DNA of 64,000 nt, from positions 64,439 through 128,438 of the forward strand of contig NZ_PHNC01000031.1 of NCBI RefSeq assembly GCF_003121295.1. The letters run 5' to 3'. Made by a program: the position numbers and the translations under genes. The number at the start of each line of letters is the position of its first letter. Position 1 is the stretch's first letter. Under the pieces are notes generated by a model. That model was not told where the DNA came from and made no database searches. It saw only the letters and a list, made by a program, of their open reading frames with translations. Shown one piece after another: positions 50,460 through 58,928 of this stretch. Origin of the DNA: Streptomyces orinoci (lineage in GTDB: Bacteria > Actinomycetota > Actinomycetes > Streptomycetales > Streptomycetaceae).

Positions 50460-51629
50460 TCAAGCGGCCTTCAGCAGCTTCTCCACGGCCTCGGCAATCG
50501 ACTTCTCCGGCTTACAGAAAGAGAAGCGCACCAGTTGGGACGGGGTGCCCTGGCGCACATAGAAGGCGGCCGTGGGAATGGCCACCACCCCGGCGCGCAG
50601 CGGGAGTTCACGGCAAAATCGCACGCCGTCCCCATGCCCCCACGCGCTGATGTCCGCCTGCACGAAATACCCGGCGTCCGCGCGATAGGGACGCAACCCC
50701 GCACGCGCCAGTCCGGCGCTCAGCAGATCGCGGTTGTGCGCCAGTATCCGCCGCAACTCCGCGGCCCACTCCTCCACGCCCCCCAGCATCTTCGCCAACG
50801 GCCGCTGATAGGGCGCCCCGGAGGTGTAGGTGAGGAACTGCTTGGCCCCCGCCACCGCCGCCACCAGCGGGGCCGGGCCGCACACCCAGCCCACCTTCCA
50901 GCCGGTGACGCCAAAGGTCTTGCCCGCCGAGGAGATGGTCAGGGTGCGCTCGCGCATCCCCGGCAGCGCCGCGATGGTCCGGTGCTCCAGCCCGTCATAG
51001 ACCAGGTGCTCATAGACCTCGTCCGTCACCACCGTCAGCCCGTGCTCGATGGCCACCTCGGCCACCACCGCCAGCTCCCCGGCGGTGAACACCTTGCCGG
51101 TGGGATTGTGCGGGGTGTTCAGCAGCAGCACCCGGGTACGGGGCGACACCGCCGCCCGCAACGCCCCCTCGTCCAGGACGAAACGGTCACCGTCCAGGGC
51201 CAGCGGAACCCCCACCAGGCGGGCCCCGGCGAACCGGGCCCCCGCCGGATAGGCGTCATAGCAGGGGTCGAAGGCCAGCACCTCGTCCCCCGGGTCGCAC
51301 AGCCCCAGCAGCGCCCCGGCCAGCGCCTCGGTGGCACCGGTGGTCACCAGCACCTCGTCCTCCGGCCGGTACTCCAGGCCGTAACGCCGGGCCTGGTGCT
51401 CCGCCACCGCCCGGCGCAGCTCCAGACGGCCCCGGGCGGGCGGGTACTGGTTCTCCCCCGCCAGCACCTCCGCCGCCACATCCGCAAGCAGCCCCGGCGG
51501 GCTGGCCAGCTCCGGCACCCCCTGCCCCAGATTGACCGCCCCGGTGCGGCGGGCCAGCTCGGTCATCTCGGTGAACACCGAGGTGCCCACTCCGGTCACC
51601 CGCTGAGCGGGCCTGAATCCACCGTCCAT
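50460..51629 (-). CDS. Class I/II pyridoxal-phosphate aminotransferase
   Basis: A 389-residue fold-type I aminotransferase. Motifs: NLGQGVPE near the N-terminus, NQYPPARGRLELR, NTPHNPTGKV, TDEVYEHLVYDG, and the PLP-Lys in ISSAGKTFGVTGWKVGW. The whole sequence fits the kynurenine/glutamine transaminase K-DapC-like group, so kynurenine, glutamine, methionine or N-succinyl-diaminopimelate are possible amino donors. ATG at 51629 has GGGGAGG eight bases upstream and is preferred over an earlier ATG. It is monocistronic with a strong terminator. Confidence 0.88.
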   Translation of the reverse strand: MDGGFRPAQRVTGVGTSVFTEMTELARRTGAVNLGQGVPELASPPGLLADVAAEVLAGENQYPPARGRLELRRAVAEHQARRYGLEYRPEDEVLVTTGATEALAGALLGLCDPGDEVLAFDPCYDAYPAGARFAGARLVGVPLALDGDRFVLDEGALRAAVSPRTRVLLLNTPHNPTGKVFTAGELAVVAEVAIEHGLTVVTDEVYEHLVYDGLEHRTIAALPGMRERTLTISSAGKTFGVTGWKVGWVCGPAPLVAAVAGAKQFLTYTSGAPYQRPLAKMLGGVEEWAAELRRILAHNRDLLSAGLARAGLRPYRADAGYFVQADISAWGHGDGVRFCRELPLRAGVVAIPTAAFYVRQGTPSQLVRFSFCKPEKSIAEAVEKLLKAA

Positions 51630-51674
51630 CTCCGCTTCCTCCCCAGTCATCCGGCTCTCGGTCCGCTCACCCTA

Positions 51675-51960
51675 GGGCCTGGCCGACGACCACTGGGGGC
51701 GCCCCGTCAGGGGCGCGGGGAACTGCGCGACCAGCCCAAGCGGGCCCGCAGCCGAATGGCAACGCTCGTCGGCAGACTCGGTCTCGTTGCCGGGTGCGCC
51801 CCGGTGGACACAACCGGAGGCGCCCCCTCAGGCGCACGGGCCAGTCGCACCATGCGGCTCCACCGCGTGTGCGCGACCAGCCACAAACGACCCGCACACG
51901 AAACGCGACCCCGCATACGGAGCCCCGCGCGGGCGCACACCCCGCACGCGCCCCACCACC
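51675..51960. repeat. Dispersed Streptomyces intergenic repeat, locus 3
   Basis: A 475-base gap (51651-52125) without a gene. It holds GGCGCCCCGTCAGGGGCGCG continuing to GGAACTGCGCGACCAG (about 51698-51735, the same unit as at 36.7 kb) and a second block at about 51852-51900 (CCATGCGGCTCC to GCGCGACCAGCCACAA) shared with 25.76 kb. The last 160 bases before the glycosyltransferase look unique and should contain its promoter. Confidence 0.8.
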
Positions 51961-52125
51961 CCGCACTGAACGGGCGGACGCTGGGCAAATCCCTGACGGA
52001 ATCCCGCAATCCACCGTGCGCCCGAGCGGGTGGAAGCCACACCCCCCACGGCGTTTACGCACCCGCCCGCCGAGCGCACGCCGCATGGTCGGTATACCGC
52101 CACCCTCGTACCGGAGGTGCCTCCT

Positions 52126-53328
52126 GTGTCAGCCGACACCGCCGTCCCCGTACGAACGCCGGAACCGCGGGGCAGCGCCCGCCGCCAGCCCCGCGCGGAG
52201 CGCATCCGCGAGGCACTGCGCCGGGCCACCCCGGCCCTCGGGCTCTACGCGGCGGCACGGCTGACCGGACTGGCCGCGATGGCCGCCTGGGCCTGGAGCA
52301 TCGGCCGCCATCCGCGCAGTCTGCTGGGCCACTCCTGGGACGGCATCTGGTACGCCGGAATCGCCCGCAACGGCTATGGCCTGATCATCCCTTCCCCCAC
52401 CACCCGTGGGGTGGTCTTCAACGACCTGGCCTTCTTCCCGCTCTACCCCGGCCTGGTGCACACCGTGGCCACCCTGCTGCCGGTCACCGTGGTCACCGCC
52501 GGGCTGCTGGTCTCCTGGAGCGCGGCCGGGGCCGCCGCCTGGGGCATCTACGCGGTGGGCGAGCGGCTGTACGGCCGCCGGACGGCCACCTGGCTGGTGC
52601 TGCTCTGGGGACTGCTGCCGCACGCCATCGTGCAGACCATGGGCTACACCGAGTCGCTGATGACCGCGCTGTGCGCCTGGTCGCTCTACGCCCTGCTCAC
52701 CGGCCGCCGCCTGTGGGCCGGCGCGCTGGCCCTGCTGGCCGGGCTGTCCCGGCCCAACGCCATCGCGGTGGCCGCCGCGGTGGCCTGCGCCACCGTGCTC
52801 ACCCTCTGCCGGGACCGCACCGCCCGCGCCGACTGGCGGGTGTGGGCCGGGGCCGCGCTGGCCCCGCTGGGCTGGGGCGGATATGTCCTCTGGGCGGGCT
52901 ACCGCTCCGGCGGCGGGATGCTGGGCTACTTCCGGGTCCAGCGCCGCTGGGGCTCCCGCTTCGACTTCGGCGCCGACGCCCTGCGCTTTATCCGCCACCT
53001 CTTCGTGGGCCGGGACTACCTGGCGTACTACGGCTCACTGATCGTCCTGGTGGTGGCGCTGATCGCGCTGGCCTTCCTGATCCTGGAACGCCCGCCCGCC
53101 GCCCTGCTCTGCTACGTCCTGGTGCTCTGTGTCATCGCCCTGGGCGGCTCCAGCTACTTCGCCTCCAAGCCGCGCTTTCTGCTGCCCGCCTTCCCGCTGC
53201 TGATCCCGATGGCCCTGGGCATGGCAAGAGCCCGGCCGCGCACCGCCGTGGTGACGGTCGGCGCGCTGGCCGGGCTCTCCTTCGTCTACGGGACGTATCT
53301 GCTGACGATCGCCCGCATCCCGATGTGA
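52126..53328 (+). CDS. Integral membrane mannosyltransferase (PIG-V-like)
   Basis: A 400-residue membrane protein with about nine or ten helices. The lumenal motif WDGIWYAGIARNGYG corresponds to the WD-x-Y-IA-xGY signature of PIG-V-like, polyprenyl-phosphate-mannose-using transferases; FFPLYPGLVH follows as in that family. It likely adds mannose to a cell-envelope acceptor on the outer side of the membrane. GTG at 52126 has GGAGG eight bases upstream. It is convergent with the YbjN gene, just 19 bases away, with no obvious terminator. Confidence 0.85.
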   Translation: MSADTAVPVRTPEPRGSARRQPRAERIREALRRATPALGLYAAARLTGLAAMAAWAWSIGRHPRSLLGHSWDGIWYAGIARNGYGLIIPSPTTRGVVFNDLAFFPLYPGLVHTVATLLPVTVVTAGLLVSWSAAGAAAWGIYAVGERLYGRRTATWLVLLWGLLPHAIVQTMGYTESLMTALCAWSLYALLTGRRLWAGALALLAGLSRPNAIAVAAAVACATVLTLCRDRTARADWRVWAGAALAPLGWGGYVLWAGYRSGGGMLGYFRVQRRWGSRFDFGADALRFIRHLFVGRDYLAYYGSLIVLVVALIALAFLILERPPAALLCYVLVLCVIALGGSSYFASKPRFLLPAFPLLIPMALGMARARPRTAVVTVGALAGLSFVYGTYLLTIARIPM

Positions 53329-53347
53329 CCGCTCAGCTGAACGGACG

Positions 53348-53881
53348 TCACGCCTCGTCGTCCGGCTTGCCGTCCTCGCCCTCGATCTCGGCCTCCAGAC
53401 CCAGCTGCTCAACCAGCCAGTTGTCGAACTCGATCGAGGCACGGACCCAGCTGACCGTGCTGGAGACAAAGTGCTCCAGGGAGACGCCGACACCGATCAG
53501 CATCTGGGCCTCACCGATCAGACGGACGGTGCCGTCGTCATTGGTGTGGGTGTAGACCTTGGGCCACAGGGTGCGGCGGTTCCAGTCGTCGATCGCCTCA
53601 AGGATCTTTCCCTTGTCCTCGATGGCGTGCGGCCGGTCGTAGAACGTCCGGACCGAGAAGACCTGCTGCTCCTCCTCACCACGGAACATGAAGTAGGTAC
53701 GGAACTGCTCCCACGGCGCGGCGAGGTCGCCCTCGTCATCGACGAGGTACTTCAGCTCCATCTGCTCCAGAAGCTGCTTGACCAGGTCCTGGTCGGGGAT
53801 GACGGGGCCGGTCGGGCCCGCCTCGGGCTGCGGCTCTGGCTGGCCCCCGAAATTCGGAATCGAGGACGGGTCGATGCTCAC
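53348..53881 (-). CDS. YbjN domain-containing protein
   Basis: A 177-residue acidic protein with the YbjN/type III secretion chaperone-like fold, seen in LKYLVDDEGDLAAPWEQFRT and QVFSVRTFYDRPHAIEDKG. The Pro-rich N-terminal 30 residues and acidic tail are variable. No function is assigned; it is conserved beside clpB in actinobacteria. GTG at 53881 with GAAGGGAAG upstream. 79 bases downstream of the clpB stop, in the same direction, so it could be cotranscribed with clpB. Confidence 0.85.
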   Translation of the reverse strand: MSIDPSSIPNFGGQPEPQPEAGPTGPVIPDQDLVKQLLEQMELKYLVDDEGDLAAPWEQFRTYFMFRGEEEQQVFSVRTFYDRPHAIEDKGKILEAIDDWNRRTLWPKVYTHTNDDGTVRLIGEAQMLIGVGVSLEHFVSSTVSWVRASIEFDNWLVEQLGLEAEIEGEDGKPDDEA

Positions 53882-53959
53882 CGTGGACTTCCCTTCGTAC
53901 GGATACCGCCATCCTCCCTCACACCCGCCCCCGCGATGCAACCCCTGGCGGGACCCGGC

Positions 53960-56602
53960 TCAGATCGCTTCCGCCACGGCGGCCGTCACCGACAGCCCCT
54001 CGCCCCCCTCCGGCACCCGGTCCACCCGGACGGTGTCGCCGTCCCGGACCTCCCCGGCCAGGATCGCCCTGGCCAGCCGGTCACCGATGGCCGTCTGCAC
54101 CAGACGGCGCAGCGGACGGGCGCCATAGGTGAGGTCGGGCGCGGCGCCCTCGGCGTCCTGGCCCAGGGCGGCCAGCCAGCGCAGCGCCGCCTCGCTGACA
54201 TCCAGGGTGAGCCGGCGGTCGGCCAGCCGCCGCTGGAGCTGGTCGATCTGGATCCGGGCAATCCGCTCCAACTGGGCGGTGCCCAGCGGGTGGAAGACCA
54301 CGGTGTCATCCAGCCGGTTGAGGAACTCCGGGCGGAAGGAGGCCCGTACGGTCTCCAGCACCCGCTCCTTCTTCTGCTCCTCCTTCAGCAGGGGATCGAC
54401 CAGGAAGGTGGAGCCCAGGTTGGAGGTCAGGATCAGAATGGTGTTGCGGAAGTCAACCGTCCGCCCCTGGCCGTCGGTGAGCCGTCCGTCGTCCAGCACC
54501 TGGAGCAGGATGTCAAAGGCCTCATGGTGCGCCTTCTCCACCTCGTCCAGCAGGATCACGCTGTACGGGCGCCGCCGCACCGCCTCGGTGAGCTGGCCGC
54601 CCTCCTCGTAGCCGACATAGCCGGGCGGGGCGCCCACCAGCCGGGCCACTGCGTGCTTCTCGCTGTACTCGCTCATATCGATACGGACCATGGCCCGCTC
54701 GTCGTCGAAGAGGAAGTCGGCCAGCGCCTTGGCCAGTTCGGTCTTGCCGACACCGGTGGGGCCCAGGAAGAGGAACGAACCGGTGGGCCGGTCGGGGTCG
54801 GCGATCCCGGCCCGGCTGCGGCGCACCGCGTCGGACACCGCCCGTACCGCCTCCTCCTGGCCGATCAGCCGCTTGCCGATCTCCTCCTCCATGCGCAGCA
54901 GCTTCTGGGTCTCGCCCTCCAGCAGCCGGCCGGCCGGGATGCCGGTCCAGGCGGCGACCACCTCGGCAATGTCGTCCGAGCCGACCTCCTCCTTGACCAT
55001 CAGGTTCCTGGCCTCGGCCTCCTGCTCGGCGGCCGCCTCGGCCTGCGCCGCCTCCGCCAACTCCCGCTCCAGCGCCGGGATCTCGCCATAGAGCAGCTTG
55101 GAGGCGGTGTCGAAGTCGCCGTCCCGCTGGGCCCGTTCGGCCTGGCCGCGCAGATCGTCCAGACGCTCCTTGAGCTCACCCACCCGGTTGAGGGACTGCT
55201 TCTCCCGCTCCCAGCGCGCGGTGAGCCCGCGCAACTCCTCCTCCTTGTCGGCCAGATCGCGGCGCAGCTTGGCCAGCCGCTCCTGGCTCGCCGGATCCGA
55301 CTCGTTGTTGAGGGCCAGCTCCTCCATCTTCAACCGGTCCACGGCACGCTGGAGTTCATCGATCTCCACCGGCGAGGAGTCGATCTCCATCCGCAGCCGG
55401 GAGGCCGCCTCGTCCACCAGGTCGATGGCCTTGTCGGGCAGGAAGCGGGAGGTGATGTAACGGTCGGACAGGGTGGCCGCGGCCACCAGCGCGGAGTCCG
55501 CGATCTGCACCTTGTGGTGCGCCTCGTAACGCCCCTTGAGGCCGCGCAGGATGGCGATGGTGTCCTCCACCGAGGGCTCGGCCACCAGCACCTGCTGGAA
55601 GCGGCGCTCCAGCGCCGGGTCCTTCTCGATCCGCTCGCGGTACTCGTCCAGGGTGGTGGCGCCGACCATGCGCAGCTCACCACGGGCCAGCATCGGCTTG
55701 AGCATATTGCCCGCGTCCATGGCGGAATCGCCGCCGGCACCGGCCCCGACGACTGTGTGCAGCTCGTCGATGAAGGTGATGATCTGGCCCTCGCTGGACT
55801 TGATCTCCGCCAGGACGGTCTTCAGCCGCTCCTCGAACTCGCCCCGGTACTTGGCACCGGCCACCATGGCGCCCAGGTCCAGCGCCACCAGCCGCTTGTT
55901 CTTCAGCGACTCGGGGACGTCACCCTTCACTATCCGCTGCGCCAGCCCCTCCACCACGGCGGTCTTGCCGACGCCCGGCTCGCCGATCAGCACCGGGTTG
56001 TTCTTGGTACGCCGCGACAGCACCTGCACCACCCGGCGGATCTCATGATCCCGCCCGATCACCGGGTCGAGCTTGCCGTCGCGGGCCGCGGCCGTGAAGT
56101 CCGTACCGAACTTCTCCAGCGCCTTGTAGGTGCCCTCCGGGTCCGGGGTGGTCACCCGCTGCCCGCCGCGCGCCTTCTCGAAGGCGGCCAGCAGCTTCCT
56201 GGCCGAGGCGCCCTGCTGCTCCAGCAGCTCGCCGGTACGGCCGCCGCGGGCCGCCAGGCCGATCAGCAGGTGCTCGGTGGAGACATACTCGTCCCCCAGC
56301 TCACGGGCCCGCTCGGCGGCGTCCGCGATCACCGCCAGCAGCTCCCGGCTGGGCTGCGGGGCGGCCACGGTGGAGCCCTGCGCACTGGGCAGCGCGGCCA
56401 GCTGCCGCTCGGCGCCGCCGCGCAGCGCGGCGGCGTCCGCCTCCACGGCGGCCAGCAGGTCCAGCAGATTCTCGTTCTCCTGGCCGGCGAGCAGCGCCAG
56501 CAGCAGATGGGCGGGCGTCATATCGGCGTGTCCGGCCGACACGGCCCGCTCCTGCGCGGCGGCCAGCGCCTCCCGGCTCTTGTTGGTCAGCTCGGCATCC
56601 AC
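53960..56602 (-). CDS. clpB: ATP-dependent protein disaggregase ClpB
   Basis: An 880-residue AAA+ chaperone that works with the DnaK system encoded at the right end of the window to dissolve aggregates. N-domain (residues 1-145), first ATPase (GEPGVGKTAVVEG, FIDELHTVVGAGA), middle coiled coil (about 410-530), second ATPase (GPTGVGKTEL, LLDEVEKAHHEAFD). All catalytic motifs intact. Heat-induced: a near-perfect HAIR sits about 70 bases upstream and is bound by HspR, whose gene lies 4 kb to the right. It is longer than E. coli ClpB because of C-terminal sequence, as usual for streptomycetes. Confidence 0.97.
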   Translation of the reverse strand: MDAELTNKSREALAAAQERAVSAGHADMTPAHLLLALLAGQENENLLDLLAAVEADAAALRGGAERQLAALPSAQGSTVAAPQPSRELLAVIADAAERARELGDEYVSTEHLLIGLAARGGRTGELLEQQGASARKLLAAFEKARGGQRVTTPDPEGTYKALEKFGTDFTAAARDGKLDPVIGRDHEIRRVVQVLSRRTKNNPVLIGEPGVGKTAVVEGLAQRIVKGDVPESLKNKRLVALDLGAMVAGAKYRGEFEERLKTVLAEIKSSEGQIITFIDELHTVVGAGAGGDSAMDAGNMLKPMLARGELRMVGATTLDEYRERIEKDPALERRFQQVLVAEPSVEDTIAILRGLKGRYEAHHKVQIADSALVAAATLSDRYITSRFLPDKAIDLVDEAASRLRMEIDSSPVEIDELQRAVDRLKMEELALNNESDPASQERLAKLRRDLADKEEELRGLTARWEREKQSLNRVGELKERLDDLRGQAERAQRDGDFDTASKLLYGEIPALERELAEAAQAEAAAEQEAEARNLMVKEEVGSDDIAEVVAAWTGIPAGRLLEGETQKLLRMEEEIGKRLIGQEEAVRAVSDAVRRSRAGIADPDRPTGSFLFLGPTGVGKTELAKALADFLFDDERAMVRIDMSEYSEKHAVARLVGAPPGYVGYEEGGQLTEAVRRRPYSVILLDEVEKAHHEAFDILLQVLDDGRLTDGQGRTVDFRNTILILTSNLGSTFLVDPLLKEEQKKERVLETVRASFRPEFLNRLDDTVVFHPLGTAQLERIARIQIDQLQRRLADRRLTLDVSEAALRWLAALGQDAEGAAPDLTYGARPLRRLVQTAIGDRLARAILAGEVRDGDTVRVDRVPEGGEGLSVTAAVAEAI

Positions 56603-56670
56603 GGCTTGGGGCTCCTCCTCGTGCCTGGCCTGTTCTTCAGTGCTGTATTGCTTCCAGCAACATGCACTAA

Positions 56671-56691
56671 GTTGAGTCTATTCCACTCAAG
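56671..56691. promoter_or_regulatory. HAIR operator (HspR-binding) upstream of clpB
   Basis: GTTGAGT-N7-ACTCAAG matches the HspR-associated inverted repeat CTTGAGT-N7-ACTCAAG at 13 of 14 positions. It is about 70 bases before the clpB start, in the expected promoter position, and 120 bases from the divergent Uma2 gene. Confidence 0.92.
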
Positions 56692-56811
56692 GTTGGTTTG
56701 GGGAGTGCGGCTAGCAGGGTGCCGTCCCTCTTGCGAGTGAAGCGGCGGGAGGACGGTCCTGCCAGCGCGGCCCACCGGTAAGACTGGCTTCCGATCACAA
56801 GGGGGTGCAGC

Positions 56812-57399
56812 ATGACGGCTATGACGGACGAGCGGCCGCGCACGCAGCAGGAAGAAGAAGCCCTCCTGGAGTTCTTCCTCGCCCTGGACCCCCCGGAGGG
56901 GATCAGGGTCGAGTTCATCGAGGGGGAGATTGTCGTGTCGCCGGCGCCGGATGGTGATCACGAGGACGCCATCGAATTGGTTCTCGCTCAGGTTTACGAG
57001 CACTCGAAGGTCCGTATGCAGTTCGCAGGCAACAAAGGGATCAAGCTGCCACGCGGCGGACGGTGCCCCAAGAACTACGCCATCCCGGACGCAACCTTCG
57101 CTCCTCGCGAGATGCGCCTCTACCGCGGTGCGCCGACATGGATGGAACCTGATGGCATCGCCATGGTCGTGGAGGTCACAAGCAGCAAGCCCGATGGTGA
57201 CCGCATCGCCAAGCGGCACTGCTACGCCCGCGCGGGCCTTCCGCTCTACCTCCTCGTGGACCGCGATCAGGGCACGGTGACGCTCTTCAGCGATCCGACC
57301 GAAGCCGACTACAGCGAACTCCACACCGCCGACTTCGGCAAGCCAATCACTCTCCCCGAACCCTTCGCCTTCGACCTGGACACTTCCGACTTCCTCTGA
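56812..57399 (+). CDS. Uma2 family (DUF820) nuclease-like protein, copy B
   Basis: A 195-residue protein with the family motifs RVEFIEGEIVVSP, IPDATFAP and MVVEVTSSKPDGDR, the PD-(D/E)xK-like set. It is divergent from clpB and shares its control region; whether HspR also affects it is not known. GC is lower than in clpB, suggesting later acquisition. A third-of-length similarity to copy A at 31 kb is evident by eye in the core motifs, not in the termini. Confidence 0.82.
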   Translation: MTAMTDERPRTQQEEEALLEFFLALDPPEGIRVEFIEGEIVVSPAPDGDHEDAIELVLAQVYEHSKVRMQFAGNKGIKLPRGGRCPKNYAIPDATFAPREMRLYRGAPTWMEPDGIAMVVEVTSSKPDGDRIAKRHCYARAGLPLYLLVDRDQGTVTLFSDPTEADYSELHTADFGKPITLPEPFAFDLDTSDFL

Positions 57400-57428
57400 C
57401 TGCCAGACCCCCAACTACCCTGGCACCC

Positions 57429-57845
57429 ATGGCCCACGACCTGCGCAACCTCCCGCCCGCCTACCTCACCTTCTGGCGTGAGCGGCACTTCCCCACCCTC
57501 ACCACCCTCCGCCCCAACGGCACCCCGCATGTCGTGCCCGTCGGCGTCACCTTCGAGCCCGAGACCCGTACCGCCCGCGTCATCACCCGCAAGCACAGCC
57601 GCAAGGTGGCCAATGTCCTGGCCGCGGGCCCCGACGGCGCCCGGGTCGCGGTCTGCCAGGTCGCCCCCGGCGGCTCCTGGGCCACCCTCGAAGGAGTGGC
57701 CCGCGTACGCACCGAGCCGGAGGCCGTCGCCGACGCCGTCGCCCGCTACGCCGAGCGGTACGGCCGTACGCCCGCCCCCAACCCCGACCGGGTGCTGATC
57801 GAGATCACCGTCACCCGCGCCCTGGGCAGCGTCACCGCGCCCTGA
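57429..57845 (+). CDS. PPOX-class F420-dependent oxidoreductase
   Basis: A 138-residue split beta-barrel flavin/deazaflavin protein: LPPAYLTFWRERHFPTLTTL, then RPNGTPHVVPVGVTF and the ITRKHSRKVANVL loop that contacts the cofactor phosphate. In actinomycetes this group mostly uses F420. Substrate unknown. It starts 29 bases after the Uma2 gene and 40 bases before the next, so the three may form a unit. Confidence 0.86.
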   Translation: MAHDLRNLPPAYLTFWRERHFPTLTTLRPNGTPHVVPVGVTFEPETRTARVITRKHSRKVANVLAAGPDGARVAVCQVAPGGSWATLEGVARVRTEPEAVADAVARYAERYGRTPAPNPDRVLIEITVTRALGSVTAP

Positions 57846-57885
57846 CCACCCGGCACTGTCAGACCCTCCCCCTAGCCTCGGCGCC

Positions 57886-58356
57886 ATGACGACAACCGAG
57901 GACGCGACGATGGCCCGGATCCATGAGGCCATGACCCTGCACCGCGAGGGCGACCCCGCCGCCGCCCGGCAGCGCCTCACCGCCCTCTGGGAGGAGATCC
58001 ACCCCGCCGGCGACCCCTTCCACCAGTGCGTCCTGGCCCACTACCTGGCGGACGTCCAGGACGACCCCGAGCAGGAACTCGCCTGGGACATACGTGCCTT
58101 GGCGGCCGCCGACTCCGTCACCGACGCCCGCGTCAAGGAACATGACTCCACCCTGGCGATCCGCGGCTTCTACCCCTCCCTCCATCTCAACCTGGCGGAG
58201 AGCCACCGCAGAACCGGCAACCTCACCGCGGCCCGCGAACATCTCGCCCTGGCCCGTGAGTTCGGCGACGCCCTCAACCAGGACGCCTACGGCGACGGCA
58301 TCCGCGCGGCCCTCGACCGGCTGGCCGCCCGCCTGGACGAGCCCCCGGCCCCGTAG
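57886..58356 (+). CDS. Tetratricopeptide-like small protein
   Basis: A 156-residue all-helical protein with two or three TPR-like repeats, clearest in FYPSLHLNLAESHRRTGNLT, AAREHLALAREFGDAL. These act in protein-protein contacts. No catalytic motif. ATG at 57886 is the only good start. Its position beside clpB and the dnaK operon is suggestive but does not establish a chaperone link. Confidence 0.75.
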   Translation: MTTTEDATMARIHEAMTLHREGDPAAARQRLTALWEEIHPAGDPFHQCVLAHYLADVQDDPEQELAWDIRALAAADSVTDARVKEHDSTLAIRGFYPSLHLNLAESHRRTGNLTAAREHLALAREFGDALNQDAYGDGIRAALDRLAARLDEPPAP

Positions 58357-58411
58357 CAGCCACGGTGTGGCGGAGAACCGCCATTGACGCCCCGGCCGTC
58401 CACCACATCTC

Positions 58412-58864
58412 CTAGTCCGGCGCGTCCCCCGCCCCGAGCGCCGCCAGCAGTGCGGGCAGCCGCCCCAGGGCATGGAAGGTGCCCAGCGTGTCCATGTAGT
58501 CCAGGGCGTGCGTGATCAGACCGTCCCGCACCCGCAGGATCAACAGGCCGGTGATCTCAACCGGTTGGCCACCGTCCGCATGGGTGGCGGTGGCCTTCCA
58601 CTGCCCGACGACCACCTCCGGGTCGGCCCCGTCGAAGACCACCACATCCCGAATGTCCCGCAGCCGCACCGGGCTGGCCCCCCAGGCCGCCCGGTACCCC
58701 TCCCGCACCGCCTCGCGCCCCTCATACCGCTCGGGCCACCCGGGCGTGAGGAAGGGGAACTCATGCACCGCGTCCGGGGCGTAGAGATCGGCGAGATCAT
58801 CGGCGGACCAGGCCAGCATGGCCCGGTGATAGGCGGCGAGGACATCACGGGGGCTCGGCGGCAT
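58412..58864 (-). CDS. SnoaL-like / NTF2-fold protein
   Basis: A 150-residue protein of the NTF2-like superfamily with the characteristic opening DVLAAYHRAMLAWSADDLAD, LYAPDAVHEFPFLTPG and the later WKATATHADGGQPVEI strands. Such folds serve as cyclases, isomerases or ligand-binding proteins; the active-site pocket cannot be read reliably. ATG at 58864 chosen because GGAG lies six bases upstream inside the longer frame. It is a single gene convergent with the TPR-like gene. Confidence 0.75.
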   Translation of the reverse strand: MPPSPRDVLAAYHRAMLAWSADDLADLYAPDAVHEFPFLTPGWPERYEGREAVREGYRAAWGASPVRLRDIRDVVVFDGADPEVVVGQWKATATHADGGQPVEITGLLILRVRDGLITHALDYMDTLGTFHALGRLPALLAALGAGDAPD

Positions 58865-58928
58865 TACGCGCTCCATGTTCTTGAACCATTGATCGAATTC
58901 AGTCAACAGTACGCCGCCTCCGCCGAGT

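Noticed and set aside
50139..53555. Plus-strand 1138-codon frame
   Set aside because: Crosses an aminotransferase antisense, a repeat region and the glycosyltransferase in the wrong frame; an open-frame accident in GC-rich DNA.
53471..56740. Plus-strand 1089-codon frame opposite clpB
   Set aside because: Antisense shadow of a gene with complete ClpB motifs; also overlaps the HAIR promoter.
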